DNA of 64,000 nucleotides from NCBI RefSeq assembly GCF_029240175.1, contig NZ_JARBTM010000004.1:62001-126000 (forward strand). Reading direction: 5' to 3'. This document shows, in pieces, positions 29,680 to 39,880 of this stretch; position 1 is the first letter of the stretch, and each line of letters begins with the position of its first letter. This DNA is from Anaerosolibacter sp. (lineage in GTDB: Bacteria; Bacillota; Clostridia; Peptostreptococcales; Thermotaleaceae). The position numbers and the translations under genes were made by a program. The notes below the pieces were generated by a model. That model was given only the letters and a program-made list of their open reading frames with translations, was not told the origin of the DNA and made no database searches.

Positions 29680-30459
29680 ATGGCAAGTACATTATTAGAA
29701 AAAACGAGACGACTGAATAAAATCCTACAACAAACTGGGAATGCTCCAGTATCATTTTCCCAGATGTGCAAAACATTGAGCGAGATTTTAGACGCCAATG
29801 TATATGTGGCGAGCAAGAAAGGAAAAGTGCTAGGTGTAAGCCTCGCTGATGCTTCGGATTGCCCAATCATTGTAGATCCAGAAACGGGAGAGGACAAGTT
29901 TCCTGATGAATACAATGAAGAGCTGCTAAAAGTCTTAGAAACAAAACATAACATTACTGGTGATCAACTATTAGAGATTTTTAAGTATGACGTAGAGAGT
30001 TACAATAAGCTTGTAACCATTGTACCTGTTAATGGGAGCGGTCAAAGATTAGGGACTGTGATACTGGCAAGACATGAGAAGAGTTTTAATGATGAAGATT
30101 TGATACTGGCAGAATATAGTGCTACTGTAGTTGGGATGGAAATTCTTCGTGCAAAGAGCGAGGAAATAGAAGAGGACGCAAGAAGAAAAGCTGTTGTGCA
30201 GATGGCGATTGGAACCCTCTCTTATTCTGAGTTAGAAGCTGTAGAACATATATTTGATGAATTGGAAGGAAATGAAGGTCTATTGGTAGCAAGTAAAATT
30301 GCTGATAGAGTAGGAATTACAAGATCTGTTATTGTAAATGCTTTGAGAAAGTTTGAAAGTGCTGGAGTGATTGAATCTAGATCATTAGGCATGAAAGGGA
30401 CACATATTAAGATTCTAAATGATAAATTAATGGATGAGTTGAAAAAGCTGAAAAGATAA
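29680..30459 (+). CDS. codY: global regulator CodY
   Basis: 259 residues, full length. CodY senses branched-chain amino acids and GTP and represses many genes during growth. The N-terminal GAF domain (about 1-155) includes [14 protein letters not shown] and [15 protein letters not shown]. The winged-helix DNA-binding domain (about 185-259) has the conserved [20 protein letters not shown] with [24 protein letters not shown] lies 8 bases upstream of the ATG. A terminator follows, so codY is separate from the flagellar operon, but the gene lies next to it as in many Firmicutes, and CodY commonly represses motility genes. Confidence 0.97.
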   Translation: MASTLLEKTRRLNKILQQTGNAPVSFSQMCKTLSEILDANVYVASKKGKVLGVSLADASDCPIIVDPETGEDKFPDEYNEELLKVLETKHNITGDQLLEIFKYDVESYNKLVTIVPVNGSGQRLGTVILARHEKSFNDEDLILAEYSATVVGMEILRAKSEEIEEDARRKAVVQMAIGTLSYSELEAVEHIFDELEGNEGLLVASKIADRVGITRSVIVNALRKFESAGVIESRSLGMKGTHIKILNDKLMDELKKLKR

Positions 30460-30476
30460 GGATTATCGTTAATCAT

Positions 30477-30511
30477 AAAAAGCAGCCAGAGTAACAGGCT
30501 GCTTTTTATTT
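30477..30511 (+). terminator. terminator of codY
   Basis: AAAAGCAGCC (30478-30487) pairs with GGCTGCTTTT (30497-30506), a 10-bp stem with a 9-base loop, followed by TTTATTTTT. Confidence 0.92.
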
Positions 30512-30864
30512 TTGCAAATATCGAAAGTAAATATATTCCAAATAGTAGTCTCGATCTCTAAAATAGATAGGGTTGAGATGTTTGAAAAATAAAGATTACA
30601 ATCATGTTAAATTATTTCCAAGATTGTTGCAAAGATATCTTTTTAGGGGTTTGTGTAGTATAATATAAAATAATTATGTAAACTTACAAGGTCTTAAGAA
30701 CTATTTGACGAAAAAACTCATATTATTGCATCTTTTTTGTAAGATTTATTGTATGATAATAGTGGGAAAAAGAAGGAAAATGAAATATTTTGTTGAATAT
30801 TAGTACATAAATAATGTCGAATTTTCGTATATTATAGTTTTTACTTTAGGAGGCGTTTTAATCG
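30512..30864 (+). promoter_or_regulatory. upstream region of the fla/che operon
   Basis: About 350 AT-rich bases between the codY terminator and flgB. TATAAT at 30659-30664 and TATGAT at 30752-30757 are possible -10 boxes, but no -35 has the right spacing, and I see no sigma-28 site. GAATTTTCGTATATTA near 30819 is only loosely like a CodY box. No c-di-GMP riboswitch could be drawn here. The operon start signal must be in this stretch. Confidence 0.45.
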
Positions 30865-31272
30865 ATGTTAGATAAGTCTTTTGGAAATATAAAATATCTT
30901 GAAAAATCTTTAAATGCATCATGGCTTAGAAATGAGACAATCTCAAACAACATTTCGAACGTAAACACGCCCGGTTACAAGCGTGAAAGCGTTGCGTTCG
31001 AATCCATACTGAAAGCTAGTATGCAAAACATTGGTATTGAAGGAAAAGTGACCCATGAAAAGCATTTGCCGATAGGAAACGTTGGTATTGATCATATAGA
31101 ACCTAGTATAAGTAAAGATTTTAACAGTAAGTATCGGCGGGATGGCAATAACGTAAACATAGATGTAGAGATGGCTAACTTAGCAAAAAACACAATTCAG
31201 TATAACATGATGACTCAGAGAGTTTCAGGAAAGTTAAGTAAGTTAAAGAGTATCATAAGAGATGGGAGGTAA
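30865..31272 (+). CDS. flgB: flagellar basal-body rod protein FlgB
   Basis: 135 residues, the proximal rod subunit exported by the flagellar type III system and built onto the MS ring. The N-terminus carries the rod signature NNISNVNTPGYKRESVAFES, and the C-terminus ends in the coiled segment VNIDVEMANLAKNTIQYNMM. AGGAGG lies 12 bases before the ATG. First gene of the fla/che operon, 6 bases before flgC. Confidence 0.95.
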   Translation: MLDKSFGNIKYLEKSLNASWLRNETISNNISNVNTPGYKRESVAFESILKASMQNIGIEGKVTHEKHLPIGNVGIDHIEPSISKDFNSKYRRDGNNVNIDVEMANLAKNTIQYNMMTQRVSGKLSKLKSIIRDGR

Positions 31273-31278
31273 TAGGTA

Positions 31279-31722
31279 ATGAGTATGTTTAAAGCGATTG
31301 ATGTTAGTGCTACAGGTCTTACAGCAGAAAGATTGAGGATGGATATTATATCTAAAAACATTGCCAATGCTAATACCACCCGAACCAGCAGTGGTACCCC
31401 ATATAGAAGACAAGTGCCTATCTTTAAAGAATCATCAACGAATCTATCCTTTCAACAACACTTAGATGCAGCAAAAAGTGGCATTGTCGGTGGCAGCGGC
31501 GTTGAAGTTACTGCTGTAAAAGAAGATAAATCACCATTTAAGAAAGTGTATGATCCTGGACACCCAGATGCGGATAAAGATGGATATGTACAAATGCCTA
31601 ATGTAGATATCGTAGCTGAGATGATCAATATGATTTCATCGACTAGAGCCTATGAGGCAAATGTTACTTGTATTAATTCAGCAAAGAGTATGGCGATGAA
31701 AGCATTAGAAATTGGCCGTTAA
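31279..31722 (+). CDS. flgC: flagellar basal-body rod protein FlgC
   Basis: 147 residues, a second proximal rod subunit. The N-terminal rod helix is followed by SKNIANANTTRTSSGTPYRR. The C-terminal part has GYVQMPNVDIVAEMINMISS and TRAYEANVTCINSAKSMAMK, both typical of FlgC. Start ATG follows GGGAGG. FlgC assembles with FlgB and FliE beneath the distal rod. The gene is 18 bases before fliE. Confidence 0.96.
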   Translation: MSMFKAIDVSATGLTAERLRMDIISKNIANANTTRTSSGTPYRRQVPIFKESSTNLSFQQHLDAAKSGIVGGSGVEVTAVKEDKSPFKKVYDPGHPDADKDGYVQMPNVDIVAEMINMISSTRAYEANVTCINSAKSMAMKALEIGR

Positions 31723-31740
31723 AGTCAAGGAGGATTCTAA

Positions 31741-32025
31741 ATGAGAATTAATAATGTAGTTGGTTTAGGCAGTAATGATCTTCAAATAAAAGAGAATAAG
31801 CCCCAGATTGACTTTGGCGGTTACTTGAAAGATGCAATCGGGAAGGTAAATGAGCTGGAGCTCCAATCCCAACAAGCAGATGAGATGTTAGCAATTGGGG
31901 AGACGGAAAATATTCACGAAGTGATGATTGCTGCACAAAAGGCTGAAATCGCCCTACAGTTCACTATGGAAGTTAAGAATAAAATTATGGAGGCTTATAA
32001 AGAAATTATGAGGCTTCCGATCTAA
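31741..32025 (+). CDS. fliE: flagellar hook-basal body protein FliE
   Basis: 94 residues. FliE joins the MS ring to the rod. The C-terminal helix IHEVMIAAQKAEIALQFTME, followed by KNKIMEAYKEIMRLPI, is the family signature, and the length is usual. AAGGAGG lies 8 bases upstream. Third gene of the operon, between flgC and fliF. Confidence 0.95.
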   Translation: MRINNVVGLGSNDLQIKENKPQIDFGGYLKDAIGKVNELELQSQQADEMLAIGETENIHEVMIAAQKAEIALQFTMEVKNKIMEAYKEIMRLPI

Positions 32026-32059
32026 TAGAATTTGTATGATTATGAAATGAGGTGGCTTA

Positions 32060-33619
32060 ATGGGGGACACAATACAGCAAATGAAGCAGCAGCTTAATGA
32101 ATTCTACCAATCCTTGAATACTTCCCAAAAAATTAAAATCGGTGTCAGTGGGTTACTTGTTGTTACTGCAATTGCACTAATGGTATTTTTTACTTCAAGG
32201 CCTGAATACACACCTTTGTATAACAATCTTACTACAGCAGATGCTGGAGAGATGACAGAAAAGCTAGACGAATTGAAAATACCTTGGAAGAATATTGAAG
32301 GTAGTGAAGAGGGCAAAACAACCCTTATGGTTCCAAAGGAATACTATGATAAAGCAAAAATGAATCTAGCGATTGAAGGTTTTCCAAAAGAAGGCTTCTC
32401 TTATGAAGATATGATGAATACGAGCAGTTTAACGATGACAAATGACGAACGTACAAAACGTTTTATCATAGCTCAGCAGAATTCATTAGCCAAAACAATT
32501 GAGGAAATTGATGGTGTTAAAAATGCTATTGTAAATCTTAGTGTTGCTGATGATAATGCGTTTCTCATCGATCCTCAGCGATCGAAAGCTTCTGTATTCG
32601 TGAATTTGGATAAAGGTAAAGAACTTACAAAAGAGCAGATCGATGGCGTAGTAATGCTGGTTTCTAACGCTGTGAAAGGATTAGAGCCTGAGAATATCTC
32701 AGTGGTGGACAACCAAGGCAGATTGTTAAACAAAAAAAACAATGAGAATTTTGACGCTACAACACAGATGGGTTTACAGCAACAAGTACAAAATGACCTA
32801 AAAGAGAGTATCGAAGAATTTTTGTCAACAGTATATGGGATTGGAAACGTGGCTGCTATGGTGAATGTGAAATTGGACTTCGATAGCGAAGTAACTGAAA
32901 TCCAAGAATTCGCACCGCCAATTGAAGGCGAAACCAACGGAATCATCCGCAGCATGAGTGAATTAAATGAACAGGTTATTAATGGACAAGCAGGTGGTGC
33001 ACCAGGTACAGATTCAAATTCGGAAGACATCACTCAATACGTTGAAGGGAGCAATGAAGCTTCTAAATACGATAAAGCGAATAAGACGATTAATTATGAG
33101 ATCAATGAATTAAATAAAAAGATTGTTAAAGCCCAAGGGCAAATAAAAGATATTACGGTGGCTGTTTTAGTAAATCAAAAAGCCTTGGTGAACCAAGAAC
33201 TTACAGATGAGGATAAGCAAGAGATTATCAATTTAGTTTCAGCTTCAGCAGGTTTAGATACAAAGGTAGTTCAGGTAATGGCCAGGGATTTTGACAATAC
33301 ACTTAGCCAACAGTTTGCTGATGCGAATGCAGAGAATGGAAACACAGGGTTATTCGGTAACATTCCCTTATGGTCTATAGGTATATTGCTGGCACTATTC
33401 TTAGGTGGCGCTGGATATGCCGTGTACAGGGTAAGGCAAAGAAAGAACATTGTTAATGATGTATTGCAGAATCAACCGATGACTGTAGAAGACGTTATAG
33501 ATGAAATTGATCTAGAAGGCAGTGAAAAGTCAGGATATAAGAAAGAAATTGATAAATTTGTGGACAAGAAGCCGGAAGCAGTGGCGCAGCTGTTAAAAAC
33601 ATGGCTAAATGAAGAGTAG
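32060..33619 (+). CDS. fliF: flagellar MS-ring protein FliF
   Basis: 519 residues. FliF forms the membrane ring that houses the export gate. Two membrane segments (about 25-46, VSGLLVVTAIALMVFF, and about 433-453, PLWSIGILLALFLGGAGYAV) enclose the periplasmic YscJ-like ring-building domains (SRPEYTPLYNNLTTADAGEM, then ERTKRFIIAQQNSLAKTIEE). The C-terminal tail (DKKPEAVAQLLKTWLNEE) binds FliG. GAGGTGG lies before the ATG. Normal size for Firmicutes. Confidence 0.97.
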   Translation: MGDTIQQMKQQLNEFYQSLNTSQKIKIGVSGLLVVTAIALMVFFTSRPEYTPLYNNLTTADAGEMTEKLDELKIPWKNIEGSEEGKTTLMVPKEYYDKAKMNLAIEGFPKEGFSYEDMMNTSSLTMTNDERTKRFIIAQQNSLAKTIEEIDGVKNAIVNLSVADDNAFLIDPQRSKASVFVNLDKGKELTKEQIDGVVMLVSNAVKGLEPENISVVDNQGRLLNKKNNENFDATTQMGLQQQVQNDLKESIEEFLSTVYGIGNVAAMVNVKLDFDSEVTEIQEFAPPIEGETNGIIRSMSELNEQVINGQAGGAPGTDSNSEDITQYVEGSNEASKYDKANKTINYEINELNKKIVKAQGQIKDITVAVLVNQKALVNQELTDEDKQEIINLVSASAGLDTKVVQVMARDFDNTLSQQFADANAENGNTGLFGNIPLWSIGILLALFLGGAGYAVYRVRQRKNIVNDVLQNQPMTVEDVIDEIDLEGSEKSGYKKEIDKFVDKKPEAVAQLLKTWLNEE

Positions 33620-33630
33620 GAGTGTAATTT

Positions 33631-34641
33631 ATGGCTCGTAAAGCAGGAATCAGTGGAAAAGAAAAAGCAGCAATATTGTTAATTGCTTTAGGACCTGATA
33701 AATCAGCAAAAATATTTAAACATCTTCAAGAGGAAGAAATTGAAGAACTGACGCTAGAGATAGCCAATATGAGGAAGATTTCTCCAGAAGAAAAAGAAAA
33801 AGTCCTAGAGGAGTTTTATCAGATATGCTTAGCCCAAGACTATATTTCAGAGGGTGGAATTAATTACGCTAAGGAAATTCTAGAAAAGGCATTGGGGTCC
33901 CAAAAAGCTTTTGACATTGTCAATAAACTTACAGCATCCTTGCAGGTAAGACCATTTGACTTTGTCAGAAAGGCTGATGCGGGACAGTTGCTAAACTTTA
34001 TTCAGAACGAGCATGCTCAAACGATATCTCTAATTTTAGCATATTTGAATCCACTTCAGGCAGGGCAGATTTTATCGGCCCTTCCTCAAGCAAAGCAAGC
34101 TGAAGTCGCGCAGAGAATAGCAACCATGGATCGAACTTCTCCAGAAATCATCAAAGAGATTGAATCAGTATTGGAGAGAAAGCTATCTGCCATGGTGACT
34201 CAAGATTATACTACAGCCGGTGGGATTCAATCCATTGTAGATATTTTAAATGCCGTTGATAGAGGTACTGAGAAATTTATTATGGAAACCCTTGAAATTC
34301 AAGATGTTGAATTAGCAGAAGAAATTAAGAAGCGTATGTTTGTATTTGAAGACATTGTTAACCTTGATAATACTTCTATTCAGAGATTTATCCGTGAAGT
34401 TGAGAATAACGAATTGGCAGTTGCTTTGAAGGGTGCTACTGAAGAAGTAAAAGAGCTTATATTCAGTAATATGTCTAAGCGAATGGCAGAGATGATCAAA
34501 GAGGACATGGACTTTATGGGTCCAGTGCGCCTACGCGATGTAGAAGAAGCTCAACAGAAAATTGTTAATATTATACGTAAATTAGAAGAAGCAGGTGAAA
34601 TTATCATTTCACGCGGTGGAGGAGATGAAATAATTGTCTAG
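33631..34641 (+). CDS. fliG: flagellar motor switch protein FliG
   Basis: 336 residues. FliG links FliF to the rest of the C ring and is the site of torque generation against MotA. The N-terminal domain binds FliF (EKAAILLIALGPDKSAKIFK). The middle domain has NEHAQTISLILAYLNPLQAG, in place of the classical EHPQ. The C-terminal domain holds the charged torque helix (VKELIFSNMSKRMAEMIKED). The stop overlaps the start of fliH by 8 bases. Confidence 0.97.
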   Translation: MARKAGISGKEKAAILLIALGPDKSAKIFKHLQEEEIEELTLEIANMRKISPEEKEKVLEEFYQICLAQDYISEGGINYAKEILEKALGSQKAFDIVNKLTASLQVRPFDFVRKADAGQLLNFIQNEHAQTISLILAYLNPLQAGQILSALPQAKQAEVAQRIATMDRTSPEIIKEIESVLERKLSAMVTQDYTTAGGIQSIVDILNAVDRGTEKFIMETLEIQDVELAEEIKKRMFVFEDIVNLDNTSIQRFIREVENNELAVALKGATEEVKELIFSNMSKRMAEMIKEDMDFMGPVRLRDVEEAQQKIVNIIRKLEEAGEIIISRGGGDEIIV

Positions 34642-35383
34642 GATTTTCAAATCATCCTACGTGAACATGGGAGAAATAAAAGAGATTCATGCTAATAAGG
34701 TAATTCAACCTACTGATATACAACTAATAGAGGAATCAGAAGGACATGAAACAATTGATTTGGATGCATTGTATGAAGAAAAATTAAAAGAAGCAGAGTT
34801 GCAAATTCAACTCAAATTAGTAGAGGCTCAAAAACAAGCTGAAGATATTATTCAACTAGCACATAATAAAGCAACCGAAGTACTAGAAAATGCAAAAAAT
34901 GAAGGTTATAGAGAAGGCAAAGAACTTGGATTTACAGAGGGGAAGCTCTCTGCCAATACCCTTATCGAAGAGGCGTTACAGATTAAGGAATATGTTCACT
35001 CAAAAAAGATATCTCTAACCAAGGAAGTTGAAAAGGATGTAAATGCCTTAATTATTCAGATCGTTGAAAGTATTCTAAATACGAAAATAGATGATTGTGA
35101 AGATATTATTATAGGGCTAGTGAAGCTTGGATTGGATAAATGCACGTATACAGATCATCTGATTATTCGAGTGAGCCCTGAAGATTATGGTTTTACTATA
35201 TCATCTAAAGATAAGATCCTTTGTCTCGCCGAAAATATTAGTGATCTAGAAATTAGGCAGGATGCTTCGCTGAAAAAAGGAAGCTGTGTGATTGATACGA
35301 TTTCGGGAAGCGTGGATTCAAGCATAGAGACTCAGCTGCAACATGTTAAGGAAATTTTTCTAGAACTGCTTGAAAGTGAGTGA
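34634..35383 (+). CDS. fliH: flagellar assembly protein FliH
   Basis: 249 residues. FliH is the regulator and stator-like partner of the FliI ATPase. It starts with TTG at 34634, with GGAGGAG inside the fliG end as ribosome binding site. The middle is a long Glu/Lys/Ala-rich coil (about 48-105), followed by the conserved C-terminal domain ([20 protein letters not shown] to RVSPEDYGF). The [14 protein letters not shown] stretch resembles the GxxxG-type repeats of FliH. Confidence 0.9.
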   Translation: MSRIFKSSYVNMGEIKEIHANKVIQPTDIQLIEESEGHETIDLDALYEEKLKEAELQIQLKLVEAQKQAEDIIQLAHNKATEVLENAKNEGYREGKELGFTEGKLSANTLIEEALQIKEYVHSKKISLTKEVEKDVNALIIQIVESILNTKIDDCEDIIIGLVKLGLDKCTYTDHLIIRVSPEDYGFTISSKDKILCLAENISDLEIRQDASLKKGSCVIDTISGSVDSSIETQLQHVKEIFLELLESE

Positions 35384-35387
35384 TAGC

Positions 35388-36701
35388 TTGGAAACGATAA
35401 ATTTAAACAAGTATAAATCAGCATTCGAAGGCGCAAATCTTATAAAGTATATTGGTAGAGTATCCCAAGTAATTGGATTAACGATAGAATCTAATGGGCC
35501 CGCGGTGAAACTAGGAGAATTATGTTTTATCTATCCATTAAAAGGCAATCTGCCTATTAAAGCTGAAGTTGTAGGCTTTAAAGACAGCAAAGTGTTACTA
35601 ATGCCCTTAGGTGAGATGGATGGAATTGGACCTGGAAGCAGAGTCGTAGCTACTGGTGATGCCTTATACGTAAATGTAGGGGATGAGCTTCTAGGAAGGG
35701 TATTAGATGGGTTAGGAAATCCCATTGATGGAAAAAACAATATCCTCTTAAACAGAAAATATCCCATTAACAACCAACCGCCTGATCCATTAAAGCGTAA
35801 AAAGATTAATGATGTTTTATCTTTAGGTGTAAAGTCGATTGATGGGTTGTTAACTTGTGGAATAGGGCAAAGAATAGGGATTTTTGCTGGAAGCGGCGTG
35901 GGGAAAAGTACGTTGCTTGGAATGATTGCTAGAAACACCATGGCAGATGTGAACGTCATTGCTTTAATTGGTGAACGAGGCAGGGAAGTCCGTGAGTTTA
36001 TTGAAAATGACCTTCAAGAAGAAGGACTTCGTCGATCTGTTCTTGTTGTTGCTACATCAGACCAACCTGCTCTAGTAAGGATGAAAGGCGCATTATTGGC
36101 AACAGCTATCGCCGAGTACTTTCGTGATAAAGGAAAAAATGTAATGCTTCTTATGGATTCACTCACCAGATTCTCAATGGCGCAACGGGAAGTAGGATTA
36201 GCTGTAGGTGAACCCCCGGTTACCCGAGGATATACACCATCGGTATTTGCCGCCCTTCCTAAATTACTTGAGCGATCTGGTAATTCAGATAAAGGCTCAA
36301 TAACCGGACTTTATACGGTCCTTGTAGATGGTGATGATTTAAATGAACCAATTACTGATGCCGTAAGAGGGATTTTGGATGGTCATATCGTGTTGTCTAG
36401 AAAAATGGCAAATAAAAATCATTATCCAGCAATCGATATTTTAGCAAGCGTAAGCCGGGTTATGCCTAATATCGTTGGAGACGAACATAAAACCTTGGCA
36501 AATCGATTTAAGAATCTCCTGGCTGTTTATAAAGATGCTGAAGATTTAATCAATATTGGTGCATATGTAAAGGGCAGCAACAAGGAAATTGATTATGCTA
36601 TCGCGATGATTGACAGATTAAATGATTATTTAAAACAAAATACCCATGATAAGTTTGACTATAATGATGCTCTGCAAATGCTAACGGAGCTAATGGTTTA
36701 G
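35388..36701 (+). CDS. fliI: flagellum-specific ATPase FliI
   Basis: 437 residues from TTG 35388. FliI is the hexameric ATPase that delivers export substrates to the gate. Walker A is [15 protein letters not shown], followed by [15 protein letters not shown] and the Walker B strand [32 protein letters not shown] is typical of F1-like export ATPases. The TTG at 35388 gives the usual [10 protein letters not shown]-type start; TTG at 35370 inside the fliH end has no ribosome binding site. It is 4 bases after fliH. Confidence 0.95.
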   Translation: METINLNKYKSAFEGANLIKYIGRVSQVIGLTIESNGPAVKLGELCFIYPLKGNLPIKAEVVGFKDSKVLLMPLGEMDGIGPGSRVVATGDALYVNVGDELLGRVLDGLGNPIDGKNNILLNRKYPINNQPPDPLKRKKINDVLSLGVKSIDGLLTCGIGQRIGIFAGSGVGKSTLLGMIARNTMADVNVIALIGERGREVREFIENDLQEEGLRRSVLVVATSDQPALVRMKGALLATAIAEYFRDKGKNVMLLMDSLTRFSMAQREVGLAVGEPPVTRGYTPSVFAALPKLLERSGNSDKGSITGLYTVLVDGDDLNEPITDAVRGILDGHIVLSRKMANKNHYPAIDILASVSRVMPNIVGDEHKTLANRFKNLLAVYKDAEDLINIGAYVKGSNKEIDYAIAMIDRLNDYLKQNTHDKFDYNDALQMLTELMV

Positions 36702-36712
36702 GGGTGTAGACG

Positions 36713-37156
36713 ATGAGTAAATTCAATTTCAAATATCAAAATCTTCTAGGTGTAAAAGAAAAAATCGAAGAACGCATTCAAGGCAAGCTAACTTCAGCTC
36801 AAAAAAAATTAGATGATGAAAAGCAAAAGTTATGCACTTATGAAAAGTCAAAAGAGTCCTACATGAGCATGATTCACGCTAAAATGCAAGAAGGAACTGA
36901 TTTATCAGTAATTCGAATATGGGATGTTTATATTAGGAGTCTAGAGAAAAAAATCACTTATCAATTACAGATCATTGAGCGATGTAACCGGGATGTAGAT
37001 GAAATAAGAAAGAACTTGGTAAAGGCATCTCAAGAACGAAAAACCTTTGAAAAGTTAAAAGAGATTGATTTTGACGATTTTACTTATATTGCAAAAAAAG
37101 AAGAAGAAAAATTCGTTGATCAATTGGTTACATTTAAGAATTTTAAAAGTATTTAG
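36713..37156 (+). CDS. fliJ: flagellar export chaperone-like protein FliJ
   Basis: 147 residues, a coiled coil along nearly its whole length, as in FliJ, the central stalk of the FliI ATPase ring. Starts MSKFNFKYQNLLGVKEKIEE, matching the F-x-Y/F-x-LL-x-x-K start of FliJ. It ends in charged, Lys-rich segments. GGGGTGTAGACG precedes the ATG. It lies between fliI and the ylxF-like gene, the normal position. Confidence 0.92.
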   Translation: MSKFNFKYQNLLGVKEKIEERIQGKLTSAQKKLDDEKQKLCTYEKSKESYMSMIHAKMQEGTDLSVIRIWDVYIRSLEKKITYQLQIIERCNRDVDEIRKNLVKASQERKTFEKLKEIDFDDFTYIAKKEEEKFVDQLVTFKNFKSI

Positions 37157-37165
37157 GGGGAAAAA

Positions 37166-38428
37166 ATGGCAAAATCAAAACCGCTCGAGAATGAGAGCCA
37201 AGGACTTAGTATTGGAAAAATTATCGTCATTGTCATCCTTGTTTTCACATTTGTTCCCATAAGTGTTTTAGGCATCCTATATTTTACAAATGAGAACTTT
37301 AAATATATAGCGAATGGACATTTAAGTGGTGCACCAGGATCATTAGGAAAGTACTTTCAGAGCTTCCCCACAAGAGATGAAAGGGAGACTCAAAAGAAAA
37401 ATGTAGCCAATTATTTACTAGATATGGATGTAGCTAGGGCTGCTGATAAATTGGTGCTGATCAAAAAAGAGGATGAAGTACTGTTTTCCGATCTGAGTAA
37501 AATCATGACTGAAAAGAATGTAAAGAAAACAGAAGCGATCTTAGAATTAATACGGGATAATTCAATCAAAAAAGATATTCTCGTTTCGACCATTGAGCAG
37601 ATTGACAATGAAAAAAAGTTAAGTTTATCAGAGCAAGCAAAATATTATGAATCACTTTCAGTGGCTAGCTTGGTACAAGAAATCAATAAGGCCCTCATGA
37701 ATGGAACGGTCTCTTTTCGTGATATGGGATTGATGATTGAACAGATGAATGAAAAGGTTGCAGTCAGTGTATTAAATAATCTGGATGGAGAAATGACCCT
37801 TAAAATCCTGTCAAATTTTGATTCCATAGAAAAAGGGAAGAAACTGCAAGAAATAGTGGCCCAGATGAAGGACAAAGAAAGAAGCCTAATAAGTACTGCT
37901 CAGATCTATGATACAGAGTTGCCAGATAAGTTAAACGTAGACTTGGGGCAGATAAAAAAGTACAAACTGGAAGAGCTTTCTGTCATCTACAGAAATATGA
38001 GCATATTGCAAGGCGCAAAAATACTATCACAAGTAGAAGACAAAGAATTTGTCTTAAATCTATTAAACAGAATCAAAGAAGATGAAGTTTTAAGAGAAGG
38101 AAATGATTTTATAACTTCAGACCTGATAAAGGCAACAAAGATTTTAGAAGAGTACAATCGTAAAATTTTTGACTTGGTAAATGTCTATAAAAAAATGGAA
38201 CCTCAACAAATTGCGGATATGATTTCTAAACTTTACAACAACAAGAATGGAATTGCAAAGTATTCTTTTGAAAACGGGGAAAGCTTTACGATTACAGATA
38301 AAGATATGGCGATAGAAGTATTGAAAAAATTATCTGTTAAGGTAACGGCTGATGTACTTGCAAGTTTAGATGCGGACTTGGCATCCGAGATTTCAAAATC
38401 ATTGGCACTGCCCAAAGAAAATCTTTAA
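37166..38428 (+). CDS. MotE/YlxF-like flagellar protein with MgtE-N-like domain
   Basis: 420 residues, longer than YlxF of Bacillus. One membrane segment (about 17-38, IIVIVILVFTFVPISVLGIL) is followed by an extended region with MgtE-N-like helical repeats. The last 80 residues (VYKKMEPQQIADMISKLYNN, and VLKKLSVKVTADVLASLDAD) resemble the MotE/YlxF C-terminus. MotE in proteobacteria is a chaperone for MotC, and YlxF of Bacillus has an unclear motility role. The gene lies between fliJ and fliK, the ylxF position. GGGGGGAAAAA is the ribosome binding site. Confidence 0.75.
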   Translation: MAKSKPLENESQGLSIGKIIVIVILVFTFVPISVLGILYFTNENFKYIANGHLSGAPGSLGKYFQSFPTRDERETQKKNVANYLLDMDVARAADKLVLIKKEDEVLFSDLSKIMTEKNVKKTEAILELIRDNSIKKDILVSTIEQIDNEKKLSLSEQAKYYESLSVASLVQEINKALMNGTVSFRDMGLMIEQMNEKVAVSVLNNLDGEMTLKILSNFDSIEKGKKLQEIVAQMKDKERSLISTAQIYDTELPDKLNVDLGQIKKYKLEELSVIYRNMSILQGAKILSQVEDKEFVLNLLNRIKEDEVLREGNDFITSDLIKATKILEEYNRKIFDLVNVYKKMEPQQIADMISKLYNNKNGIAKYSFENGESFTITDKDMAIEVLKKLSVKVTADVLASLDADLASEISKSLALPKENL

Positions 38429-38458
38429 ATCATTACAACTTGAAAGGAGGTGAGAGAG

Positions 38459-39868
38459 ATGGGACAAGTAGCTTTAAATGTACATGCAGCGCTCATGCAG
38501 AATAGTCAAACAAACAGAAAACCCTATAATGCATCTAAGGATGGAAGCAATAGCTTTGATAGAATTTTGGCGGATAAGTTTAATGAAAGTACAACTCAAC
38601 GAGCCAGCAAAAATAATTCAGTGACGAATAAATCAATACAAAACTCCTCCGGCAATACAAATAGAACAAATCAGGATACGATTGATGCTGAGGAAGATAT
38701 AAAAACGAAAAAAGATTTAAACGGAAAAGATCAAAATTTTGAAGCTGAGATTTCGTTAATGATGCAGTCAATGGAAGAAATAATGCAGCTGATTCATACT
38801 GCCAATTCGAATCCTGGAGAGTTTAATATTGAAGATTTCCAGGGTATGCTGGATGACTTAAAGATTCAACTCAATGAATTGTTGGCTCAAGTTGAGCAAT
38901 TTGGTTTATCCAATAGTATGGGCAAAGAGATCGAAGGATTAGATTTAAAAAGCTTACAGGGAATGATGCTAGATGCTATTGGTGCTTTAGAGGATATGAA
39001 CCATTCTAACCAAGACAATATAAAAACAGCTGAACTTGATGCAATGCTGACTAAACTACAAGATGTCGTTGGCAAACAACTGGAGAACCTTAAAAGTGTT
39101 ACGGAAACCTCAACAGAAGGAGACCAAAATGGCCTTATAAATCATATGAAGCTAGGTGACGAAGCAGACCGAGGAAAGGGTCTTAATCAATTAAAGGAAC
39201 AGACTGTTGACTTAACAGAATCACTTAGCGGTAGTAGCATCAAGAATGATGAAACTGAGGAAAACAGTAACGAAAATTCAGAGCAAGGTTCAGAAAAACA
39301 AGACGGCCTTTTTTCAGGTTTGAAATCAAATGTAGACGGCACAAATTCACAGCAGCAAGTTGAAACACAATTTGCTAAATTTGACCAAGTAAACATTGTG
39401 GAACAAGTAAAGTCAGAGACAACTGTAACACAAACTGTAAAGCTAAACAATATCATCGATCAAGTGGCGAATAAAGTTATGGTCCATGTTGGAGAAGATG
39501 GTTCAGAGATGTCATTACAATTAAAACCTGAACACCTTGGAAAGTTGACCATGAAGGTATCCATCGAAAGAGGCATCGTTGTTGCGAACTTTGTTGCTGA
39601 GAGCCAAATGGTGAAGGAGGTATTGGAATCAAACTTCAATATTCTCAAAGATGCGCTCCAAGAAAAAGGTTTAGCTATTCAAGAATTAAATGTTTTTGTA
39701 GGAAGTGACTCAAACTTTCAAAATCAAAAAAACTTTATGACTTTTAAACGAAAAATGAATAAGGGAAGCAACTCTTACAATGATAGCAGTTATGGAAATG
39801 CAGTTGAGGAAATTACCCAAATGGCACCCAAATCCCTAAATTCATCAAAATTAGATTTCTTTGCTTAG
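38459..39868 (+). CDS. fliK: flagellar hook-length control protein FliK
   Basis: 469 residues from ATG 38459, 5 bases after AAAGGAGGTGAG. FliK measures hook length and switches the export gate to late substrates. The N-terminal 350 residues are low-complexity and rich in Asn, Ser, Gln and Glu, as usual. The conserved C-terminal hook domain (about 345-425) has MSLQLKPEHLGKLTMKVSIE, then VVANFVAESQMVKEVLESN and LQEKGLAIQELNVFVG. Gene order fliK-flgD-flgE agrees with the role. Confidence 0.93.
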   Translation: MGQVALNVHAALMQNSQTNRKPYNASKDGSNSFDRILADKFNESTTQRASKNNSVTNKSIQNSSGNTNRTNQDTIDAEEDIKTKKDLNGKDQNFEAEISLMMQSMEEIMQLIHTANSNPGEFNIEDFQGMLDDLKIQLNELLAQVEQFGLSNSMGKEIEGLDLKSLQGMMLDAIGALEDMNHSNQDNIKTAELDAMLTKLQDVVGKQLENLKSVTETSTEGDQNGLINHMKLGDEADRGKGLNQLKEQTVDLTESLSGSSIKNDETEENSNENSEQGSEKQDGLFSGLKSNVDGTNSQQQVETQFAKFDQVNIVEQVKSETTVTQTVKLNNIIDQVANKVMVHVGEDGSEMSLQLKPEHLGKLTMKVSIERGIVVANFVAESQMVKEVLESNFNILKDALQEKGLAIQELNVFVGSDSNFQNQKNFMTFKRKMNKGSNSYNDSSYGNAVEEITQMAPKSLNSSKLDFFA

Positions 39869-39880
39869 GAGGTGAATGGT

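Noticed and set aside
30512-30864. c-di-GMP riboswitch upstream of flgB
   Set aside because: Searched by eye because some clostridial flagellar operons have one; the conserved core bases and stems are absent.
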